From positions 1 to 64,000 of the forward strand of contig JAEEJA010000027.1 in assembly GCA_016281605.1 (NCBI GenBank): a DNA stretch of 64,000 bases, written 5' to 3'. A model generated the notes under the pieces. It saw only the letters and a list, made by a program, of their open reading frames with translations, did no database searches and had not been told where the DNA came from. Numbering within the stretch: position 1 is the stretch's first letter; each line of letters begins with the position of its first letter. Position numbers and translations under genes: made by a program. The stretch is from Lachnospiraceae bacterium (GTDB lineage Bacteria; Bacillota; Clostridia; Lachnospirales; Lachnospiraceae). Shown here piece after piece: positions 55,054-64,000 of the stretch.

Positions 55054-56352
55054 TCATTCTTCCTCATTCGTTTCTTCTCTCTCTAAAAGGTGGAGCTTAA
55101 CTTTATCAATATGATTATTGTTTGCTTCTATTACGGTATACTCAGCATAATCATCGCAGATATGTTCTCCGGAATCAGGAAAATGATCCAAAAGATTTAT
55201 AACATGACCGGCTATGGAATCATAATTATCTGATTCAATATGTATACCTATTTTTTCGCTAATATCATCTAACTTTGCAACGCCAAGGAGAATATAATCC
55301 GTTTCATTAACCTTGGTGATTTCATCCTCTTCGTTAGCATCGTACTCATCGCGTATCTCACCTACGATTTCTTCTATTAAGTCCTCCATGGTAAGAATAC
55401 CTGATACTGAACCGTACTCATCGAGTACTATGGCCATTGGTATTGATTCCTTTTTCATTTCTCTGAAAAGCTCAGATATCTTTTTATATTCATAAGTGAT
55501 ATATGGTTCTCTCATGATTGATCTGACATTAAATGTTTCAGTTTCGCCTTCATAAAAGAACATATCCTTAAGATTTACAATTCCAAGTACATTGTCCTCA
55601 TTTTCACTGAAAACAGGCATACGAGTGAATTTAAATTCTTTATATACCGATACAAGTTCATCATAGGTATAATCAGCATCAGCAAAAGTGACATCAACCT
55701 TTGGAACCATAATATCCTTAGCAAGAGAATCTCCGAAATCAACAACATTATTTATCATAGCATGCTCTTCGGGCTCTAATATACCTTCCTCGTGACTTAC
55801 GTCAACATAGGTTAAAAACTCATTCTCTGTAATCTGGGGAATGCTTTTGGGATCCACACGAAGAAGCTTAAGTATGCAATCGGAAAGCTTGTTCAATACA
55901 AAGGATATGGGACTGAAAAACTGACTAAGTGCATATATGGGCTTGGCATACATAAGAGAAAGCTTTTCAGCACTTACAGTAGCCATTGACTTAGGTGTTA
56001 TCTCTCCAAATATCAGTATAAGAACAGTAAGTAAGCCTGTACCAATACCGGTCCAAAGGCTGGCATGAGAGGACATACCAAGCTTTCTTGTTATGGAAAT
56101 AACAAAAGTAGTAGTAAGAGATGAAGCACTTAAGTTAACTATATTATTGCCTATAAGTATAGCACTAAGCATCCTTGCAGGCTCTTCTTTCATCTTAAGT
56201 ACAAGCTTAGCTTTCTTATTGCCTTCGTCACTAAGAGTCATTATACGTATCTTACTGACAGTAGTAAGACAGGTTTCTGCAGAAGAAAAGAATGCAGAAA
56301 GTAACAATAGTATTAATAATATGACTAGCTTAATCGCGTCGCCGGAATCCAA
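55054..56352 (-). CDS. CNNM/CorC-type ion transporter (DUF21-CBS-CorC)
   Basis: On the minus strand the frame opens at an ATG (56370), but the AAAGGAG inside that stretch (56361-56367) fits the TTG at 56352, giving 432 residues. A DUF21 membrane domain with three to four helices (about 5-190, with F-F-S-S-A-E-T-C-L and I-G-N-N-I-V-N) precedes two CBS domains (I-M-V-P-K-V-D-V and I-M-R-E-P-Y-I) and a C-terminal CorC_HlyC domain. Homologues export magnesium or cobalt, or act as 'hemolysin' family members; magnesium is the usual substrate. The gene is alone and converges with the methyltransferase gene. Confidence 0.88.
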   Translation of the reverse strand: MDSGDAIKLVILLILLLLSAFFSSAETCLTTVSKIRIMTLSDEGNKKAKLVLKMKEEPARMLSAILIGNNIVNLSASSLTTTFVISITRKLGMSSHASLWTGIGTGLLTVLILIFGEITPKSMATVSAEKLSLMYAKPIYALSQFFSPISFVLNKLSDCILKLLRVDPKSIPQITENEFLTYVDVSHEEGILEPEEHAMINNVVDFGDSLAKDIMVPKVDVTFADADYTYDELVSVYKEFKFTRMPVFSENEDNVLGIVNLKDMFFYEGETETFNVRSIMREPYITYEYKKISELFREMKKESIPMAIVLDEYGSVSGILTMEDLIEEIVGEIRDEYDANEEDEITKVNETDYILLGVAKLDDISEKIGIHIESDNYDSIAGHVINLLDHFPDSGEHICDDYAEYTVIEANNNHIDKVKLHLLEREETNEEE

Positions 56353-56426
56353 AAAACCAACTCCTTTCAAGGAAAAACTAAATTTTTAGAATAATATCAT
56401 CTTTTTACATAAAAATCAAATACAAA

Positions 56427-57818
56427 TTATAAATCACAGGTACCAACAGTTCTAGGGAATGGTATTACATCTCTAATGTTAGCCATACCTGTAAGATACA
56501 TTACACAACGCTCAAAACCAAGACCAAAGCCAGCGTGTCTGGTAGAGCCGTACTTTCTTAAATCGAGATAGAAGTCGTAGGCTTCTTCAGGCATATCTAG
56601 CTCATTTAGACGCTTTTTAAGAAGGTCAAGAGAGTCTTCTCTCTGGCTTCCTCCGATTATTTCACCAATACCCGGAACTAAGAGATCCATAGCAGCAACA
56701 GTTTTATTATCCGGGTTTAGTTTCATGTAAAATGCTTTGATTTCCTTAGGGTAGTCTGTAACAAATACTGGTTTTTTGTAAATTGTTTCTGTTAAATATC
56801 TTTCATGTTCTGTTTGAAGATCTGCTCCCCATGAAACCTTATATTGGAAATAATCATTGTTCTTTTCAAGAATCTCTATAGCTTCGGTATAAGTTACACG
56901 AGCAAAATCAGAGTTTCTGACATTATTTAGACGCTCTAAAAGACCTTTATCCACGAATGAATTAAAGAAGTTTATCTCTTCCGGTGCATGCTCTAATACA
57001 TAATTAATAATGAATTTCATCATATCTTCAGCAAGAAGCATATCATCATCAAGATCTGCGAAAGCTATTTCAGGTTCTATCATCCAAAATTCAGCAGCAT
57101 GACGTGTTGTATTAGAGTTTTCTGCTCTGAATGTAGGTCCGAAAGTATATATATTTCTAAATGCCTGAGCAAATGTTTCGCCGTTTAACTGACCACTAAC
57201 TGTAAGAGAGGTCTCTTTACCGAAGAAATCTTTAGAGTAATCTACATTTCCCTCATCATTAAGAGGAATATCAAGCATATCAAGAGTAGTTACCTTAAAC
57301 ATCTCACCTGCACCCTCACAGTCGTTTGCTGTGATAAGTGGTGTATGAACATATACGAAATCTCTTTCTTGGAAGAATTTATGTATAGCGTAAGCAATAA
57401 GAGAACGTACTCTGAAAACAGCTTGAAAAGTGTTCGTACGTGGTCTTAAGTGAGAGATGGTACGTAAGTATTCCATAGTATGACGCTTTTTCTGAAGAGG
57501 AAAATCCGGTGTGGACTTACCTTCAACCACTATTTCTTTAGCCTGTATTTCAAAAGCCTGCTTTGCATTTGGTGTAGATACAAGTGTTCCTTTAACTATT
57601 AAAGCCGCTCCTATGTTAAGATGACGAATTTCTTCAATGTTTTCCATATCCGCATTATATACAATCTGGATAGGAGTAAAGTACGTTCCGTCATTAAGGA
57701 CTATAAAGCCGAAATTTTTGGAATCTCTGATACTTTTAACCCATCCGCATATAGTAATATCCTTATCAAAGTATGCTTCAGCGTTTTTAAAAACTTCTCT
57801 AAGTTGCATAATTTCCAT
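56427..57818 (-). CDS. asnS: Asparaginyl-tRNA synthetase
   Basis: A 463-residue class IIb synthetase. The N-terminal OB fold ([18 protein letters not shown]) binds the tRNA anticodon. The catalytic part has the motif 2 region [21 protein letters not shown] and the class II motif 3 [10 protein letters not shown]. The asparagine rather than aspartate specificity follows from overall length and the [13 protein letters not shown] form. AGAGGGA precedes the ATG on the minus strand. No T-box is visible in the 128-base divergent gap. Confidence 0.95.
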   Translation of the reverse strand: MEIMQLREVFKNAEAYFDKDITICGWVKSIRDSKNFGFIVLNDGTYFTPIQIVYNADMENIEEIRHLNIGAALIVKGTLVSTPNAKQAFEIQAKEIVVEGKSTPDFPLQKKRHTMEYLRTISHLRPRTNTFQAVFRVRSLIAYAIHKFFQERDFVYVHTPLITANDCEGAGEMFKVTTLDMLDIPLNDEGNVDYSKDFFGKETSLTVSGQLNGETFAQAFRNIYTFGPTFRAENSNTTRHAAEFWMIEPEIAFADLDDDMLLAEDMMKFIINYVLEHAPEEINFFNSFVDKGLLERLNNVRNSDFARVTYTEAIEILEKNNDYFQYKVSWGADLQTEHERYLTETIYKKPVFVTDYPKEIKAFYMKLNPDNKTVAAMDLLVPGIGEIIGGSQREDSLDLLKKRLNELDMPEEAYDFYLDLRKYGSTRHAGFGLGFERCVMYLTGMANIRDVIPFPRTVGTCDL

Positions 57819-57877
57819 TATTATTCCCTCTTTCTAGATATTATTTGTTGTATAACCATAATAATATAAACTATTTT

Positions 57878-57906
57878 TTGATTTAAAGCAATATTTGTGA
57901 TATACT
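57878..57906 (+). promoter_or_regulatory. Promoter of the Hsp70-like gene
   Basis: TTGATT (57878-57883), a 17-base spacer and TATACT (57901-57906) preceded by TGA, an extended -10. Located in the gap that diverges from asnS. Confidence 0.6.
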
Positions 57907-57958
57907 TTTTTGGAAAGTTTAAGAATTTTGTTATATTTATTTACGCATGGAGATAAAT

Positions 57959-59281
57959 ATGGGAATAGCATTAGGATTGGATTTTGGAAGAGAATATATA
58001 AGGATGGCCTATATAGGGAAAGATAATAAGCCCTATATGGTATGTGATGATAATAATCGGTATATTGTTAGGAATAAAATCGGATATGATAAAAGCTCAG
58101 CTTCATTTATTGTGGGAAATTATCTGAATTTAAGCGCAGATGAAGGTAATAAAAGTATAGAAGACATATATATAAAGCTTGGAAGAGAAGATTTTTTGCA
58201 TATAGACGGTAAAAAGTACTATGTACAGGAGCTTTGCTCTATGATTCTTAAAAAACTAAGGGATTTTGCCGAAAGCACCTTAAAAGATAGAATCACAAGT
58301 GTTTGTATAAGCGTATCTCCTTACTTTGACTCGACCCAGAGGATGGCACTATTACAAGCATCAAAAATAGCTGGACTTAAGGTTGTTCGTATCGCAAATA
58401 AACAAAGTGCATGTATGCTTGCTATCAGTTCGCTTTATAACGCTATAGGTTCTGTACACTTTATGTATACGGATTCTTATGGTCATGAATCCGCTTATTA
58501 TGAGATTGATGATAATCTGATACGCTCAGTAGGTTCTTTTGGAGGAAAGAGAACAGGTATAACATTTGAAGGAAAGACTGATGAAAAGCTTGGTTTTTTG
58601 GAAAACAAAATAATAAAAAACTCTTCACAGGCTTATAAAATTGCTGCTGATAAGCTAAAAGAAGATTATACAAGTTTTTTGTATTGTGATACCGATGAAT
58701 ATAATTATTTAAGGCAGAGACTAGGTATAAAATATGGTTTAAGTGGCCGGGATCTACCGGATATTTCGGATTTTCCTGCTGTTGGTGCTGCTTTACTCGC
58801 ACTAAGGTATGAAAATGATGATATATATAATCAGATTTGTGGAAAAACAGTTTTAGAGTATTGTGCCATGCCCATTTCTTTAGTTAAGAAAAACGGTGAA
58901 ATATTCGAGATAATACCTAGAGATTATGTGTATCCATGTTCATTTACTTATTTATTTTCAAACAGTCAGATTCTTCAGTTTGAGGCTGATACCAGCATAC
59001 TTATGGGAGAAGAAAAATATATTAATGACAATAGATTTATAGGATATCTTGAGGTTACAGGCATGAAGAAACATTTATTGAAAAAGGAGTATATAGATAT
59101 TTCTTTTAATCTAAATAAAGACGGAATTCTTGATGTTAAAGCAATCTCTAGAGATCATCACAGTAATGTTAATGCTTATGTTACTACACAATCCTTCATG
59201 GATGAAGGAGAAATAATCTCAGCTATTGAAAATTTAAATAGACAATTAAAAGCTCAAAACTTGACGTTAGCTAATATTTAG
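57959..59281 (+). CDS. Shortened, divergent Hsp70 (DnaK-like) protein
   Basis: 440 residues against ~610-640 for DnaK. The start is ATG 57959 (GGAG at 57949). The phosphate-1 strand is L-G-L-D-F-G-R-E-Y where DnaK has I-G-I-D-L-G-T-T-N. The S-P-Y-F-D-S-T-Q-R-M-A-L-L-Q-A-S-K-I-A-G-L segment is clearly that of Hsp70. The phosphate-2 strand (D-L-G-G-G-T in DnaK) is replaced by a T-D-S-Y-G-H-E-S stretch, and the following lobe is shortened by roughly 100 residues, so ATP hydrolysis is doubtful. The substrate-binding sandwich (P-I-S-L-V-K-K-N-G-E-I-F-E-I-I-P-R) remains, while most of the lid is missing. It could be a scaffold or regulator. Confidence 0.8.
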   Translation: MGIALGLDFGREYIRMAYIGKDNKPYMVCDDNNRYIVRNKIGYDKSSASFIVGNYLNLSADEGNKSIEDIYIKLGREDFLHIDGKKYYVQELCSMILKKLRDFAESTLKDRITSVCISVSPYFDSTQRMALLQASKIAGLKVVRIANKQSACMLAISSLYNAIGSVHFMYTDSYGHESAYYEIDDNLIRSVGSFGGKRTGITFEGKTDEKLGFLENKIIKNSSQAYKIAADKLKEDYTSFLYCDTDEYNYLRQRLGIKYGLSGRDLPDISDFPAVGAALLALRYENDDIYNQICGKTVLEYCAMPISLVKKNGEIFEIIPRDYVYPCSFTYLFSNSQILQFEADTSILMGEEKYINDNRFIGYLEVTGMKKHLLKKEYIDISFNLNKDGILDVKAISRDHHSNVNAYVTTQSFMDEGEIISAIENLNRQLKAQNLTLANI

Positions 59282-59304
59282 GTTATTCTTATAAGACGGC
59301 TCAA

Positions 59305-59340
59305 TTTAACTCAGTTAGAGTCCACTACGACTGAGTTAAA
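59305..59340 (+). promoter_or_regulatory. Perfect inverted repeat before citrate synthase
   Basis: TTTAACTCAGT (59305-59315) and ACTGAGTTAAA (59330-59340), 11 bp with a 14-base loop. No T tract follows. It may be an operator or an RNA hairpin acting on gltA; the short gap makes a terminator for the upstream gene also possible. Confidence 0.5.
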
Positions 59341-59372
59341 CGCTTTACGAGTGATGTCTTTGGAGGTGTGTT

Positions 59373-60731
59373 ATGGATAAAACAAAAACAGATTCAGAGC
59401 GTTTTTTTAAGACCTTGGTTAAAAAATGCAATAAAAACGGAATTATAAATCAGAATCTTTATCAGGAGTATGATGTTAAGAGAGGACTTAGAGAGAGTAA
59501 CGGTAACGGTGTTCTTACCGGACTTACAGAAATCTCTGACGTTATGGGTTATAAGTTTGTAAATGGTGTTAAGGAACCGGCTGATGGTAATCTCTATTAC
59601 AGAGGCTACAGTGTAAGTGATTTAGTTAAGGGACCTGTCAGTACCAAATATAAGTTTGAAGAAGCCACTTACCTCCTTCTTTTTGGTACACTTCCGACAT
59701 CCGAAGAACTTAAAAGCTTTGTAGAAGTCTTAAGCGAAAAAAGAACTCTTACAGGTCAGTTTGTTCGAGATGTAATCATGAAAAAACCCAGTCAGAATCT
59801 TATGAACGGACTTCAAAAATCAGTTCTAAGTCTATATTCGTATGATGAAAATCCTGATAATATAAGTGTTGAAAACGTATTAAATCAGTCTCTCGGACTT
59901 ATTGCTCAGATGCCTTTACTATCTGTATACAGCTACTATGCACACAGGCATTTTAATTGTCAGGATTCACTTATTATTAAGACTCCTAAAGCTGATTACT
60001 CAGCTGCAGAAAATTTGCTTTATATACTTCGTCCGAATGGTGAGTTTTCTGAGCTTGAAGCTTCTGTTCTTGATAATGTTCTTGTTTTACATGCTGAGCA
60101 TGGTGGAGGTAATAACTCTACATTTACGAATCATGTAGTAACATCTTCAGGAACTGATACTTATTCCGCTGTTGCAGCATCGATATCTTCTTTGAAGGGT
60201 CCTAAGCATGGTGGAGCCAATCTAAAGGTTCAAGCTATGTTTGAGGACATTAGGAAGCATGTTAAAGATACAAAGGATAAGGATGCTCTCAAGGAATATT
60301 TACAAAAGATTTTAGATAAAGAGACATTTGATAAAATGGGATTAATATATGGTATCGGACATCCTGTTTATACCATCTCAGATCCAAGAGAAGTAATTCT
60401 TAAGAAGGGCGCTAAGAGCTTATCAAAGGAAAAGGGTCTTGAAGATGAATTTGAATTCTACGAAACTGTAGAAAAAATATCTACAAGATTGGTTTCTAAA
60501 CATAGACATGTAGTTAAACCAGTGTGTGCAAATGTTGATTTTTACAGTGGATTTATATTTACCATGTTAGGTATACCACAGGAATTATTTACACCGATGT
60601 TTGCCATGGGAAGAATCTCAGGTTGGAGCGCACACAGATTAGAAGAAATCATTAATAACGGTAAGATTATCAGACCTGCTTACAAGTTTGTTGGTAAGCA
60701 TCTGGATTATGTACCTAGAGAAAACAGATAA
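59373..60731 (+). CDS. gltA: Citrate synthase
   Basis: A 452-residue enzyme that condenses acetyl-CoA with oxaloacetate. Catalytic histidines lie in L-H-A-E-H-G-G-G-N-N-S-T-F and G-I-G-H-P-V-Y, and the catalytic aspartate in the C-terminal region around N-V-D-F-Y-S-G-F. K-G-P-K-H-G-G-A-N is the usual coenzyme A loop. The N-terminal ~80 residues are longer than in the shortest forms. In a fermenting Clostridium it probably serves glutamate synthesis. The methylcitrate activity of some relatives cannot be excluded. GGAGG is before the ATG. Confidence 0.95.
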   Translation: MDKTKTDSERFFKTLVKKCNKNGIINQNLYQEYDVKRGLRESNGNGVLTGLTEISDVMGYKFVNGVKEPADGNLYYRGYSVSDLVKGPVSTKYKFEEATYLLLFGTLPTSEELKSFVEVLSEKRTLTGQFVRDVIMKKPSQNLMNGLQKSVLSLYSYDENPDNISVENVLNQSLGLIAQMPLLSVYSYYAHRHFNCQDSLIIKTPKADYSAAENLLYILRPNGEFSELEASVLDNVLVLHAEHGGGNNSTFTNHVVTSSGTDTYSAVAASISSLKGPKHGGANLKVQAMFEDIRKHVKDTKDKDALKEYLQKILDKETFDKMGLIYGIGHPVYTISDPREVILKKGAKSLSKEKGLEDEFEFYETVEKISTRLVSKHRHVVKPVCANVDFYSGFIFTMLGIPQELFTPMFAMGRISGWSAHRLEEIINNGKIIRPAYKFVGKHLDYVPRENR

Positions 60732-60743
60732 AGGAGATAGATT

Positions 60744-61982
60744 ATGGCAGTTATAAAACCATTTAGTGCAGTAAGACCGACTCAAAACCTTGCAGCGGAG
60801 ATTGCTGCACTTCCATATGATGTTTACAACGAAGAAGAAGCAAGAGAGGAAGTAAAGAAGCATCCCGACTCATTTTTACGTATAGACAGGGCTGAAACTC
60901 AATTAGAACCGGGAGTTGACCCTTATAGCGAGGATGTTTACAGAAAAGCCCACAGCACTTATGTTGAGATGAAGAGAAACTGTGAGTATATAAAAGACGA
61001 AAATCTCATGTATTATATATATTCACTTACCATGAATGGAAGAGTTCAGACCGGTATTGTTGCAACTGCTTTTGTTGATGATTATGTAAATGGTGTTATT
61101 AAAAAACATGAAAATACCAGAGTTGAGAAAGAAATAGATCGTATCAATCATATTACTGCTCTTGGAGCTCAAACAGGACCTATTTTCTTGGCATACAGAT
61201 CCAATGTAAATATCAATGCTATTGTAAATAAAGTTATGAATACTACAAAACCACTTTATGATTTTGTTGCAGATGATGGTATAGGTCATAAAATATATAA
61301 AATTACAGCTACAGAAGATATTCTTAATTTGGTAGATGAATTCGCCGGCATTAACGATATTTATATAGCTGACGGGCATCACAGAGCTGCCTCTGCAGTA
61401 AAGGTTTGCTTAAAAAAGAGAGAGGAGAATGGTGAAGATAATTCTGCAGAATCGAATTATTTTCTCTCTGTTCTTTTCCCGGACGACCAGCTTATGATTA
61501 TGGATTATAATAGAACTGTCAAGGATTTAAATGGTCTTTCTGTGGATGAACTGATAGAAAAAATCAGTGATAAATTTGATATAAAAGAAGCTCATGACGG
61601 CCAAAAGAGTCCATCAAAGAAAGGCGAATTTGGAATGTATGTAGATCATAAGTGGTACATGCTTTCCATAAAGCCTGAGTATGTTCAAAAGGATGATCCT
61701 GTTAAAGCTTTAGATGTGTCAATTCTTCAGGATTATCTTTTAGAGCCAATCCTTGGAATCAAAGATCCCAGAACCGATGAAAGAATTGATTTTGTAGGAG
61801 GTATCAGAGGTATGGAAGAACTTGAAAAGAGAGCTGACAACGATATGAAAATATCATTTTCCATGTATCCGACTTCTATTCATGAGCTTTTTAATGTTGC
61901 TGATGCAGGTATGCTCATGCCTCCGAAATCAACTTGGTTTGAGCCAAAGCTTCGCAGCGGACTTTTGATTCATGAATTTTGA
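60744..61982 (+). CDS. DUF1015 family protein
   Basis: A 412-residue cytoplasmic protein 12 nt after citrate synthase. Family marks: P-F-x-A-V-R-P (I-K-P-F-S-A-V-R-P) at the start, A-L-P-Y-D-V-Y, the central I-A-D-G-H-H-R-A-A-S-A, and the ending D-A-G-M-L-M-P-P-K-S-T-W-F-E-P-K-L-R-S-G-L. The DUF1015 family includes SbnI-type serine kinases, so a kinase role on free serine is possible but unproven. It often lies near D-3-phosphoglycerate dehydrogenase or aminotransferase genes; here it follows citrate synthase instead. Confidence 0.9.
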   Translation: MAVIKPFSAVRPTQNLAAEIAALPYDVYNEEEAREEVKKHPDSFLRIDRAETQLEPGVDPYSEDVYRKAHSTYVEMKRNCEYIKDENLMYYIYSLTMNGRVQTGIVATAFVDDYVNGVIKKHENTRVEKEIDRINHITALGAQTGPIFLAYRSNVNINAIVNKVMNTTKPLYDFVADDGIGHKIYKITATEDILNLVDEFAGINDIYIADGHHRAASAVKVCLKKREENGEDNSAESNYFLSVLFPDDQLMIMDYNRTVKDLNGLSVDELIEKISDKFDIKEAHDGQKSPSKKGEFGMYVDHKWYMLSIKPEYVQKDDPVKALDVSILQDYLLEPILGIKDPRTDERIDFVGGIRGMEELEKRADNDMKISFSMYPTSIHELFNVADAGMLMPPKSTWFEPKLRSGLLIHEF

Positions 61983-62014
61983 TTTAACCAACTATTCTAC
62001 TTTGGGGAAAATGT

Positions 62015-62659
62015 ATGAAGATTGAATTATTTAAAGAAGATTCAAAACATATGAAGATACTGTCTAAAATAGTAGATGGTGTTATTCTAAATATATTATT
62101 TTTGATTTCATGTATACCGGTATTAACCATAGGACCGGCATTTACTGCATTTTACTATGCATCTGTAAAGGTTATCAGAAGAGAAAGAGGATATATGTTT
62201 AAAACCTACGTAAAAGGCTTTAAAGATAATATCAAGTTATCCGGAATTATCTGGTTACTAACTCTTTTGGTTAATATTATCTGTCTAGGTGGTATATACT
62301 TTGTATTTATATCTGCCTCAATGCTAACAAAGCCGGTAAGTATTGTACTTATAGCTATTTACGGTGCTATAATGATATTTGTTTTCTGTGCGGGTATATA
62401 CATATATCCTGCATTATCCAGGTTTAAGATGAACCTGAAAAATGCATTAAAGCTTATGGTTATCATGCCCTTGTCTCATCCGGGTAAAACCTTAGCTTTA
62501 TTTGCGATTACAATTGTGTTTACAGCTCTTATGTTATTATCTTTTTATAAGTATGTTATATTTATATTTGTTTTTCCGGAGCTATACATACTTGGTATTT
62601 CTTTGATTATGGAGAATATCCTTTTAGAATATATCTCTGATGTAAAGGAAGAAGAATAA
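62015..62659 (+). CDS. YesL-like DUF624 membrane protein
   Basis: A 214-residue protein with five to six helices. The start is ATG 62015 behind TGGGGA; the ATG four bases earlier runs into a stop at once. The characteristic DUF624 opening (L-L/I-L-N-I-L-F-L-I-S-C-I-P-V-L-T-I-G-P) and the A-F-Y-Y-A-S segment are clear. YesL proteins often accompany carbohydrate ABC transporters or glycosidases. Here the next gene is a branching-enzyme-like protein, in agreement with a link to carbohydrate metabolism. Confidence 0.85.
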   Translation: MKIELFKEDSKHMKILSKIVDGVILNILFLISCIPVLTIGPAFTAFYYASVKVIRRERGYMFKTYVKGFKDNIKLSGIIWLLTLLVNIICLGGIYFVFISASMLTKPVSIVLIAIYGAIMIFVFCAGIYIYPALSRFKMNLKNALKLMVIMPLSHPGKTLALFAITIVFTALMLLSFYKYVIFIFVFPELYILGISLIMENILLEYISDVKEEE

Positions 62660-62679
62660 AAATAAGGGGGTAGGACTTG

Positions 62680-64000
62680 ATGAAGGATACAAACGAAAAA
62701 AAATTATATGATATGATGAATTGGGCAGATGTTGAGGAAATCGAGTATACCGAATCATCTAATCCCGAGCGTATACTTGGATTTAGTAAGGCGCCGGGGG
62801 GTTTACTTTTACAGGCATACTATCCGGGAGCGGTTTTAGTAAAGGTTTGTTATGTATCTCAGAATAAAAAATTAGATATGTATAAAATGGATGATGAAGG
62901 TTTTTTTGCACTCTTTTTTCCTAAGGGTAAAATCTTTGAGTACTACTTTGAAGTTACTGATGAAAAAGGTGAAAAAAGAACTGAACCCGGACTTTATCAA
63001 TATACAGATCTTTTTCCTAACAATATCATAAAGAAATTTGAAGATGGAGTTCTTTATGATGCATATAAGTATTTTGGTGCTCATTATGTACATCTCAATT
63101 CACATGCAAAGCAGTATGAGTTGGATTTTGAAGCAAAGTATAAAAAGCCATCAGGCAAAAATGATTTTTCATATGGTACTTACTTTGCTATATGGGCTCC
63201 GAAAGCTATGCGAGTTAGTGTTATAGGTGATTTCAATGATTATAATCCTTCACTTTATCAGATGATGAAGCTTGGAGATTCAGGAATATTTGAATTATTT
63301 ATTCCGGGTGTGTATCCCAATGCAGAATATAAATATGAGATCAAATTGAATTCTGTCAATACATTAATTATTGATGATCCTTTTACATTTGTAAGTAATA
63401 ACGAAAACAGTGTTGTGACATATAATTATGCAGCTGTTGATGATAATCATCATAATGAATTTAAGTGGAAAGATGCTGGTTTTAATGTTAAAAAATCCAA
63501 ACAGGATAAACCAATTATAATATATGAACTTCATCCCTATACATTCTTAAACGAATATGATATATCCTCATATAAGCATCTTGCTCAAATACTGGGCGAA
63601 CTGCTTCCTAAGTTAAATGTTACTCATATACTCCTTACTCCTATTATGGATTTTTATGATGAAAATTCCATAGGATATATGACATTTAATTATTTTGAAG
63701 TATACAAGCGCCTTGGCGATTCTTATGATTTTAAATGGTTTGTAAACTATCTTCATACAAAAGGAATAAGTGTAATGACTAACATAAGTCTTACTTATTT
63801 CCCTAAGGACAAATCAATACTTTCATCAATAGAGGAAGTATGTCCTTACTCTGTACAGGATAACGTTATGAAGCATCATCCATTTGTGAATGCTTATAAT
63901 TTTGATTTTTCAAATCCATGTGTAAGAAGTTTTCTTAATTCTGTCATAAGATATTGGATAATGGAATTTCATGTAGACGGATTTTGCTTTAACTCGTTAG
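62680..64000 (+). CDS. Branching-enzyme-like GH13 protein, catalytically altered, 5' part
   Basis: The frame opens at ATG 62680, with AAGGGGGTAGG upstream, and runs off the right edge after 440 codons. Residues ~165-240 are a CBM48 domain (Y-F-A-I-W-A-P-K-A, then V-I-G-D-F-N-D-Y-N), after which the GH13 barrel begins with E-L-H-P-Y near 280. In glycogen branching enzyme the strand-4 motif reads close to H-x-D-G-x-R-x-D-A with the nucleophile aspartate. Here the last codons give H-V-D-G-F-C-F-N-S-L, so the arginine is cysteine and the nucleophile is asparagine. The strand-3 region is also unusual. It is likely a non-catalytic relative, perhaps glycogen-binding. Only the rest of the gene can settle this. 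Confidence 0.75.
   Translation, partial: MKDTNEKKLYDMMNWADVEEIEYTESSNPERILGFSKAPGGLLLQAYYPGAVLVKVCYVSQNKKLDMYKMDDEGFFALFFPKGKIFEYYFEVTDEKGEKRTEPGLYQYTDLFPNNIIKKFEDGVLYDAYKYFGAHYVHLNSHAKQYELDFEAKYKKPSGKNDFSYGTYFAIWAPKAMRVSVIGDFNDYNPSLYQMMKLGDSGIFELFIPGVYPNAEYKYEIKLNSVNTLIIDDPFTFVSNNENSVVTYNYAAVDDNHHNEFKWKDAGFNVKKSKQDKPIIIYELHPYTFLNEYDISSYKHLAQILGELLPKLNVTHILLTPIMDFYDENSIGYMTFNYFEVYKRLGDSYDFKWFVNYLHTKGISVMTNISLTYFPKDKSILSSIEEVCPYSVQDNVMKHHPFVNAYNFDFSNPCVRSFLNSVIRYWIMEFHVDGFCFNSL

Noticed and set aside
57819-57958. T-box leader for asnS
   Set aside because: The divergent gap is only about 130-140 bases and holds no specifier or T-box core motif.

Overview
The window is AT-rich chromosomal DNA from a Gram-positive anaerobe of the class Clostridia, most likely family Lachnospiraceae. 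The support is gene content (a SCIFF ranthipeptide with its radical SAM maturase, DUF6472, DUF1385 between rpmE and prmC, a LexA box of the Bacillus/Clostridium type), common TTG and GTG starts behind strong Shine-Dalgarno sites, and a phosphoketolase plus acetate kinase. The genus cannot be fixed from sequence reading alone.

Layout. 1-2.8 kb: tail of a membrane-fusion subunit and a MacB-like FtsX permease. 3-6 kb: two membrane-bound cyclic-di-GMP proteins. 6-6.4 kb: wreck of a GH127-type arabinofuranosidase gene. 6.5-10.2 kb: a translationally coupled membrane protein and PrsW-type protease, an AIM24-like protein, and a fused chromate transporter on the minus strand. 10.4-15.7 kb: a third diguanylate cyclase with two solute-binding domains, a lipoprotein, a membrane protein and a DUF4139 protein. 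15.7-19.8 kb: the accessory part, with a self-regulated TetR/DUF998 pair, an endolysin remnant, and a small segment with an ATPase that appears inserted into a low-molecular-weight phosphatase gene. 19.9-22.1 kb: SCIFF precursor, maturase and a DUF1653 gene. 22.3-28.4 kb: recA-recX-aroA, argS and a DUF815 ATPase. 28.5-33.2 kb: secreted transglutaminase-like protein, orphan AraC-type response regulator, DUF1934, DUF6472, pncC and tmRNA. 33.3-44 kb: GH29 fucosidase, ackA, an LD-carboxypeptidase, a very large RND exporter and phosphoketolase. 44-47.8 kb: FIST protein and two chemoreceptors. 48.3-56.4 kb: rho, rpmE, DUF1385, prmC, prfA, a SpoU methyltransferase and a CorC/CNNM protein. 56.4-64 kb: asnS, a degenerate Hsp70, citrate synthase, DUF1015, YesL and the start of a branching-enzyme-like protein that lacks the catalytic nucleophile.

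How the parts work together. Phosphoketolase makes acetyl phosphate and AckA turns it into acetate and ATP, while GH29 would supply deoxy sugars from glycans. Three GGDEF proteins with different membrane sensors, plus FIST and methyl-accepting proteins, suggest a cell that invests in environmental sensing and probably motility. The rho-rpmE-DUF1385-prmC-prfA block is ordinary translation/termination housekeeping.

The best candidates for something undescribed are (i) a roughly 1.84 kb segment bounded by 16-bp repeats within LMW-phosphatase coding sequence, with short tandem repeats just inside each end, which looks like a small integrative element; (ii) a branching-enzyme paralogue without its nucleophile; (iii) an Hsp70 homologue shortened in the nucleotide-binding domain; (iv) an RND pump with a ~330-residue coiled-coil insert; and (v) the membrane protein/PrsW pair. 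All calls come from reading the sequence; no database search was run.
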